A DNA stretch of 64,000 bases from Barthelona sp. PCE (taxonomy: Eukaryota; Metamonada: BaSk clade), in NCBI GenBank assembly GCA_040285745.1, contig JAUFOR010000002.1, positions 620,001 through 684,000 of the forward strand, in the 5' to 3' direction. Shown here one piece after another: positions 60,401 through 64,000 of this stretch. Each line of letters opens with the position of its first letter. The stretch's first letter is position 1. The notes beneath the pieces are model-generated. The model did not search any database and had not been told where the DNA came from. It was given only the letters and a program-made list of their open reading frames with translations. The translations under genes were made by a program, and so were the position numbers.

Positions 60401-60981
60401 ACAGATCACGCCAGCAGGAGATTGGACTCATTGAGGAGACTGCAAAGTACCTCAATCTGAAGGCCGGTAAGAATTGCGTCACGATCGACAGCGATTTCGA
60501 GGTAGTCAGTCTCTTGTTCTATCCTCTGGAGGCTGAGATCCTCTTCTCCAACAAACCATTCGATATTAACGATGCCACGCGCAAACCGTTAATTTCGCCT
60601 GCCGTTACTTTGGAAACCACCGAAAGGCGCGTCCCCATCCCTGAGGAGATCTCCAACAACTCTGTAATTGTGGAGGCACGCGGTAGCGGCGTCTCAAAGC
60701 GCGTTATCGTCCATCCTGCCAAGTTCGACGTTGAACTTCGTCAAAAGGCCGGTATTCTCGTCGCAAAATATAATGGTGTGCCTCTGCCCCGTATCTACTG
60801 CAAGGTCTTCCTGAATCCAGATTCACTATTCCTCAAGGACGGCTACACGGATCGTCGTGGTGCGTTTGACTACTTTAGTGTCTCCACTGGTGATCCAGCT
60901 ACTATCAAGCGTCTTGCAATATTTGTGTCAAGCCCAGACTACGGCCATTTGATCATTGAGACCAACCCGCCAACACTATAG
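54460..60981 (+). CDS. Giant orphan protein, 2173 residues, beta-sandwich plus helical repeat
   Basis: The start is ATG 54460 (MVPFKIEDLERWFFDRTEYL); the frame extends upstream only through a GTG and AT-rich sequence. I do not recognise a family. The layout is an alpha-helical N-terminus (~1-330) with a Lys-rich insert (QKKKKKHKEKSSKKGK), a long series of beta-sandwich-like segments (~450-1010) that recall macroglobulin or bacterial adhesin modules, a disordered basic insert near 1018-1070, an acidic insert near 1387-1447, further beta modules, and a TPR-like helical part near 1750-1980 before a final beta domain. No signal peptide or membrane span is seen, so it looks cytosolic. Codon bias suggests substantial expression. 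The even length and lack of breaks indicate a constrained gene. Confidence 0.8.
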   Translation: MVPFKIEDLERWFFDRTEYLKSLTPNTETAYFYEILGLQLENEHISDRETELMEKLKELNPDLSKILNNRYHYRMFSTDPDTFLEWFKLNVPITEFAKPSHRDLERDDEEIKYPSEMEPVDMDNLIWDRFVNHQQITDIVACEFSKCFLEKEEEYTFIMLKAMIENLHQLMHNKVAIIKRYLTLSAELEMTVNLPSVYSLTLEELDELMEFDERFVNDESIFNHRFSTVYMPDESSWDIDTIEGYPVPEALEQYKIGLLYAALYARFEKGEELPIERIAELVATGCLSNAGLYREKQSKTQVQKKKKKHKEKSSKKGKSVAVDVFYETQNVSFPRFLPIKSIDHSLVDHWLLRGFMECPDYPVDSEHFGAVALDHIEILKYRATIYTDGAFQKYDRFASMHNRFVNEERFVFLKKLKEISESEESVTIPVMIKNIPELEVRVYHLNSELLAKDGITPSVTMDLSGWIPNSIEKYSYDSPVHIAHDEEFSFDLPKRCYRIVDFVSKDKSWRVLIKKGLLSVHMKPTIDGQELTVYSGIPEKLTAKAYINCDIYSTNDNKVIKMPFFSSTSMQHILIESDGFWQNFSVRTFGESFNVKHSIIGFDETLVPGSYGSIFVYPRVEAHGIPIDPSDVISRDVVVLCHGESVVSRRFNIKEPDRLAELSFKVPSDTKSMDVTITTSYQKERNVAEDTIKQTINLQCTVPESLLGLCPVGDSNDFRLELRSPTGDTIGRTELQLSMHSNLLKKPHEVILTTNSDGQVLLGDVSLFSSVTVAGHGSYSIPQPVQKASSRTLFSIGGHIIVPFSSAGQAFTNVEVFRISQQKTIIDRHEVTISVENKCIELMLEPGMYTLCSNTLVSGRHTRFIFVYDEEARFDNQFIFDRKLEKLIEQSECQGGFITGVTRTEEGLRGGVMYGTPTTRVHFFSFAHHVAAQKFANMFDVLPSRLLETITVNKAGEMAYTDERTLSSVEIYVAQRRQNDFRLGVNLSHTTTLLQPMNVGVASNSAAKEFRGSKFEKKKKKREKKNYLRRMSLDSEDEIFFNDNENDVRLNDKMHLLQKSADYPPQSSFFDDRKPKRRMLGYGQSNSVCSGQSLKNKPLLSYLRRPFHCKLNVEINEDGSFLIPNRYLDDCRNCLVIIEDYSMGFGYASSFAIPEGVDDLPIRPLELLEKDTLDRDSIYVDALLCDTTVDELPFGTLSRVYKSVKDLWILFQDSFGTFSLKEFEWLTEDLSAEEMKEKLHTYWCDEVAFFIMLQRPDLFDTCVRPFLHHKLDRNMLENIMLYLNDPEHLIPMLQKYREPTYWNKLSIFERILLVALTERDMFVYANDIMRIGEKNKCQPGQYAKLFRTALLAVPVDLSSQSVAEEDISQEEYAERRRNFSACENNMLDFSESDGGFSDVSDEDSSIVYDSLCDDDDVFDEEYDERLNEIQDCFDETAASIDMLMDQCETLDNESMSFFKQTKKSSLFSFGGGNRNRGGMYRKTAQRAPKRKAVKRPTVYKPIIATKKYVETSWHDMDNNANHNLFRVSRFWGEFALHMASIPYENRFDPSRWQLKSKNVLSIVESTVNYHEVLFALSLFDVSGDVFCRFYRSFGTDKDVEAKEDLVVRQQIFDPTTKDPNTGMSLPAGKELLINHVYTCEIICFNLSSIAKTVSVMRQVPKGAVAMHMRNTFSYHVEVPPFKAKKISFGFFFPRECDFYMFPATVCKLTNYLGRADVMERSVVRCYSTANSMSWRRISLRGSIEETCSFLREKYVAPIEYSYCYWRANDCAEAFNMLASTFTELGHFDAKFMRLAFKFKNERFMRLYFKHERPSSASVLEVFKCQLFEVNHPEYRFQEFEPYVTQRVFSLGDHWQSKEVRNMYYKTLKLLALSHKPDPILCVYAAYYMLLVERFADAQKYMACVPAEHDTPFTDLIRAYLDVINGDLTVARELVKKHEDVTHLRLKPHFKEIDLLIRELDGEDVSKYQTVETFEKDDHMAHRSRQQEIGLIEETAKYLNLKAGKNCVTIDSDFEVVSLLFYPLEAEILFSNKPFDINDATRKPLISPAVTLETTERRVPIPEEISNNSVIVEARGSGVSKRVIVHPAKFDVELRQKAGILVAKYNGVPLPRIYCKVFLNPDSLFLKDGYTDRRGAFDYFSVSTGDPATIKRLAIFVSSPDYGHLIIETNPPTL

Positions 60982-61000
60982 TGGTAAAAGTAAATCTAAT

Positions 61001-62989
61001 TTATTCTTCAACCTGAGTAATCAGTAACAAAGAAGCTTCTGCAGCCTTTTGATCCCCGCACGGCAACTGCCCGTTAACTAGAGGCACTGTTGAATAATAG
61101 AAGAAGTCTTGATGATGCAAATAGGGCATTCTCTCAACAGCTTCTTCAAAATCTGCAATTTTCGAAAATGGAATGACGAGCACCATCGTATTCGAAAACA
61201 CTGCACTCAAAAGAGCAATGTCCTTCAGGTACTTGTCTTCAAACTTAAAGAGCTCTATGAGGCCTTTTGTTCCAAGCCATTCAAAAATGATATCCATACC
61301 TGCGTGACGCCCCGCATCGACAGAGGTTGGGACTTCCACCGGCATGGCGTTTGTGGTGAGGGAAGAAACAGAAACAACTGGGAAACCGCTAACATCAATC
61401 GGATGGATCTTATTCGCAAACACCGTATCGACATTAGCCTTCCGCCTAACCTGACCTTCTGGAGTCTTCCTTGCTCGGTTCTTGCGCACATTTTGCTTTA
61501 GCTCGTACACCTTTTCGTACAACAACTCACCAACCCACTCCATGTCGACGGTGAGTCGCCTGAATTCATCAAGGGTGAGACGTGCGAACATGGCCCCGTT
61601 CATGTTGAAACAGCGCCTGACTTCTTCAATGAGATCGTCGTTTGCCCTTTTACCTCCGCACCGTTTCACAGTCTCCCTCACGAAGCGGTTGACCATTGGT
61701 TTTGTCCATTTTAATGGGTTGTTCTTTGTGCTTGTAGCCGACTGTTTTGCAATATTCTTAACCCCAGACAGAAAGCGTAGGGTGGAAATTGAGTGCTTGC
61801 AATCCAAAGTGCTGGGACCAACACAACATATAACAACCGACCTGTGCCGGTTATCCAAGAAGCAGGGGCTCAGCATCATTGTCAGCTTCGACCCTCGAAC
61901 CGGAATCCTTGGCTTGCTTTCGCCAACCGCCCTCAGACAGTCTTTTAATGACATCAAGGACTTGTTAATCTTTGCAGCGTCACGCGTCTGCTCCTGGTCG
62001 TGATAGAGAGAGTCTGCAGCCCTCTCTGACCCGGCAAGATCGCAGCAGTTCAGGTAGGAGTATATTTGAGTACGACTTTGATGATCCTCTGTAACCATTT
62101 TTAATTCAAAAATTGCATGTGTTCTTGATGAATCCGCGTTACGGTTGGTTGCGGAGACTCTTCGAAATGAAGAACCAATATCAAGCGCTTCGATCACGTC
62201 TTCAACGTTTTCACACTCATAGTAAGTGATACCTCTCATCACCATCTTGCCATTAGCGTCCTCATTCGCAAACACTTCGTTCTTATTATTCAAAAGGTCA
62301 TAGAGGTGATCTCCGTCAACCTCGTAGTATGATGCGATGACGCGACAGTTCCTGATGATGGAAGAGGGGGATTCAGCAATTGCTTCAAAAAGGGCACCAG
62401 CCAAACGTTCTTGTAGATCGACAATCGTGTATGTTTTTCCGCTACCAGTCGCACCAAACGTGAATATGGTCGTGGATTGCCCGCCAATGAGCCCGTCAAC
62501 TATTCCAGATCCCATGGTATGATAAATCTCAGAATTGCTCGAGTTCTCACCAAATACAAAGTCTGCTCGGAATTTACGGTTCTCCATCTTGATACTTCCC
62601 GTTGTCATTGAAGATGTGCACTCGTGAACGTAGATCTGCGGTTGAGAGACAGAAATACAGTCATAATCACCAAGTGCAGATTCGCTATCAAACAATGGAC
62701 GCTTACGGAGCACAGTAGACAGTGTGGGGAAACGTCGCGGGTACTGTGCTGGTGGGTTGAGCTTGGATCTGAAGAGATTGATCTTGTTCATCATAGGACG
62801 AGAATGATCACGAGCAATCTGCAATGAATTGCTAACAACAGACTTCATGTGCGCCCTCGGCACGGGGGTGACACGTGTTGATGACCTGGATTTTGGTATG
62901 CGTGGTTTAGAACCCGAAGGTTTTAACCTTGATCTTGAACCAGAACGCTCGATCCGCGGTTCTGATTGCTTTGGTTTTTTTGAATACAT
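61001..62989 (-). CDS. Kinesin-13-like motor protein
   Basis: 662 residues. The N-terminal 60 residues are basic and Ser/Arg/Pro-rich. The motor (~60-405) has the P-loop TFGATGSGKTYTI (near 178-185), switch I NRNADSSRTHAIF, switch II DLAGSERAADSL and KINKSLMSLKDCLRAVGE. The last two blocks match the kinesin-13 pattern of GSERAAD and EINKSLLALKECIRAL. Kinesin-13 motors do not walk but remove tubulin from microtubule ends, controlling spindle and flagellar length. The motor is internal, as in kinesin-13. The C-terminal part (430-660) has no recognised domain and ends in beta-alpha elements. It ends 19 bases from the stop of the giant orphan gene on the other strand. Confidence 0.88.
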   Translation of the reverse strand: MYSKKPKQSEPRIERSGSRSRLKPSGSKPRIPKSRSSTRVTPVPRAHMKSVVSNSLQIARDHSRPMMNKINLFRSKLNPPAQYPRRFPTLSTVLRKRPLFDSESALGDYDCISVSQPQIYVHECTSSMTTGSIKMENRKFRADFVFGENSSNSEIYHTMGSGIVDGLIGGQSTTIFTFGATGSGKTYTIVDLQERLAGALFEAIAESPSSIIRNCRVIASYYEVDGDHLYDLLNNKNEVFANEDANGKMVMRGITYYECENVEDVIEALDIGSSFRRVSATNRNADSSRTHAIFELKMVTEDHQSRTQIYSYLNCCDLAGSERAADSLYHDQEQTRDAAKINKSLMSLKDCLRAVGESKPRIPVRGSKLTMMLSPCFLDNRHRSVVICCVGPSTLDCKHSISTLRFLSGVKNIAKQSATSTKNNPLKWTKPMVNRFVRETVKRCGGKRANDDLIEEVRRCFNMNGAMFARLTLDEFRRLTVDMEWVGELLYEKVYELKQNVRKNRARKTPEGQVRRKANVDTVFANKIHPIDVSGFPVVSVSSLTTNAMPVEVPTSVDAGRHAGMDIIFEWLGTKGLIELFKFEDKYLKDIALLSAVFSNTMVLVIPFSKIADFEEAVERMPYLHHQDFFYYSTVPLVNGQLPCGDQKAAEASLLLITQVEE

Positions 62990-63069
62990 TGCAACAAAGA
63001 AATTCGTTGACTTAAGAAAGTGAAAAAAGAATTAGCGCATGTTTTGTTATAACACAAATCACATCTATC

Positions 63070-63939
63070 ATGTCTTTTACAGACGAAAACTTTGCACGAC
63101 TCGATCACTTTCTGAGGGAATATGGCATAAACGCTGACATAAACGAGATACTCAATGTTGAGCACAGTTTTCACGGTTTACTTGTTCAGATAATGTGTTT
63201 ACATGCAGATGAGAACAAAACCAGGCTGATCCAATCTCTAACAATACATGAGTTCGCAGATCTGCTTCATTCCTTGAACATTCTACAAACGCCTTCATTG
63301 TTACCAAATGATGCATCAAAACGTCTTCAATTAATTGAAGATGTATGCCTGCTGGTACCCCATCTCAGCCCAGAAGAAGGTTGTGTTGAGGAGTACCGTT
63401 TATTACAAAGAATAGGTGAAAAAAGCAATGAAGTTTTTGAGCCGCTGTCGATATCAATTAATGGAGAACAAACTGTATGTACAGAGGACTTTAACCTCGA
63501 AAGCAGCATTCTAAAAATTGATATGTTACGTTGTGGACTTGAAGATCATGCAGAAGTTTTGCAAAATGTACTTGAAAAGGATAACCAAGAATTCCCTGAA
63601 AAAGAAAAGGTTCAGCTTGATTCTGAGGTGGCTGAGCTAATCACAATGGCTAAGGATGCGCTCCCTTCGGTGTTATCAATCTTTAAAAGCAATCTTATTT
63701 CCGATGAACCAGTTTCTATGCCAGAAGGATTTGATCACACAACATCGGAATTAAGAGCTTTGTGCGACCGTGTAGTGGGCATCAACGAGCTCATTTCCAC
63801 CATAACCGAGACACAAGAAACGCTTCAGGAGAAAAAACAGCTTCACAAGGAATTAAAAACAAAAATCTTTGAAATGCATCAAATCGTGCTTCAAAAGCAC
63901 CACTTAGCTTCTGCGCTTCCTACGTCGACGGCGAGGTAA
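63070..63939 (+). CDS. Hypothetical mostly helical protein, 289 residues
   Basis: ATG start, MSFTDENFARLDHFLREYGI. The first 110 residues form a compact helical domain (INEILNVEHSFHGLLVQIMC, LTIHEFADLLHSLNILQTPS) vaguely like the N-terminal domains of microtubule-nucleation or augmin subunits; the rest is coiled coil (ELRALCDRVVGINELISTIT, LQEKKQLHKELKTKIFEMHQ). I cannot name a family. It is divergent from the kinesin gene with 80 bases between starts, so the two may share a promoter. Its last codons overlap the end of a convergent gene. Confidence 0.7.
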   Translation: MSFTDENFARLDHFLREYGINADINEILNVEHSFHGLLVQIMCLHADENKTRLIQSLTIHEFADLLHSLNILQTPSLLPNDASKRLQLIEDVCLLVPHLSPEEGCVEEYRLLQRIGEKSNEVFEPLSISINGEQTVCTEDFNLESSILKIDMLRCGLEDHAEVLQNVLEKDNQEFPEKEKVQLDSEVAELITMAKDALPSVLSIFKSNLISDEPVSMPEGFDHTTSELRALCDRVVGINELISTITETQETLQEKKQLHKELKTKIFEMHQIVLQKHHLASALPTSTAR

Positions 63940-64000
63940 TGGTGGTTGTCCCATTTCTTCATACAAAGCATCTTGTCCTTGTCCTTCAAGCAGAGGCTTC
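63904..64000 (-). CDS. C-terminal end of a convergent gene (rest outside window)
   Basis: A minus-strand frame enters at the right edge and stops with TAA at 63904-63906. The visible ~31 residues read KPLLEGQGQDALYEEMGQPP, then LPRRRRRKRRS. The Gln/Gly-rich then poly-Arg end looks like a real basic tail rather than chance. It overlaps the 3' end of the plus-strand gene by 36 bases. Product unknown. Confidence 0.45.
   Translation of the reverse strand, partial: KPLLEGQGQDALYEEMGQPPLPRRRRRKRRS

Noticed and set aside
1-64000. tRNA or rRNA genes, CRISPR arrays, tandem satellite repeats
   Set aside because: I looked for tRNA T-loop and acceptor patterns and regularly spaced repeats in the intergenic gaps and found none I could support.

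Overview
The window is nuclear DNA from a unicellular eukaryote with a compact genome. The genes are long and mostly intronless, gaps between them are short, TAA/TAG/TGA act as stops, and the products are clearly eukaryotic: ribosomal protein L10, Sec23, VPS29, U2AF large subunit, kinesin-13-like motor, PIG-H-like, an Hrd1-like RING ligase, BEACH proteins. Three features point to an anaerobic, metamonad-like protist (parabasalid or fornicate type) without proving it. They are an ADP-forming acetyl-CoA synthetase, very short introns whose branch-point-like motif is fused to the 3' splice site (CTAACACTTAG, CTTACACCTAG, CTCACATTCAG), and BEACH and ankyrin-pseudokinase proteins. The species cannot be named from the window.

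Layout. 1-15.7 kb: a truncated coiled-coil/PH protein, a giant ankyrin-pseudokinase with a possible CaaX tail, a multi-PAS hybrid histidine kinase, an ER-type membrane RING E3, a CCA-adding enzyme and a PIG-H-like protein. 15.7-30.5 kb: two giant minus-strand genes, a BEACH protein and a neighbour that looks like a paralogue lacking the BEACH core. 30.8-31.6 kb: RPL10, with an intron that appears to split its start codon. 31.7-42.7 kb: a minus-strand run of two orphan beta-rich proteins, an ADP-forming acetyl-CoA synthetase fused to a GNAT domain, a coiled-coil protein and U2AF65, interrupted by a hAT element (40002-41537) with 131-bp inverted repeats and a perfect 8-bp target duplication. 43.4-52 kb: VPS29, a possible pseudo-GTPase, Sec23, a small basic protein, an LRR protein, a BTB/T1 protein and a FERM protein. 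52.6-64 kb: a methyltransferase, coiled-coil proteins, a 2,173-residue orphan, a kinesin-13-like motor and a partial gene at the right edge.

The main result is that all three introns I can place sit at the initiator codon: directly after ATG in VPS29 and in the FERM gene, and apparently between A and TG in RPL10. Translation of each full protein therefore depends on splicing. The same window encodes U2AF65, although these introns leave almost no room for a polypyrimidine tract.

Other notable points are a hAT reading frame broken only by TAA/TAG codons and ended by TGA, convergent genes whose stop codons touch or overlap, and predicted pseudoenzymes. The genes do not form one pathway. They cover membrane traffic (Sec23, VPS29, BEACH), ER quality control, tRNA maturation, splicing, cytoskeleton, signalling and energy metabolism.
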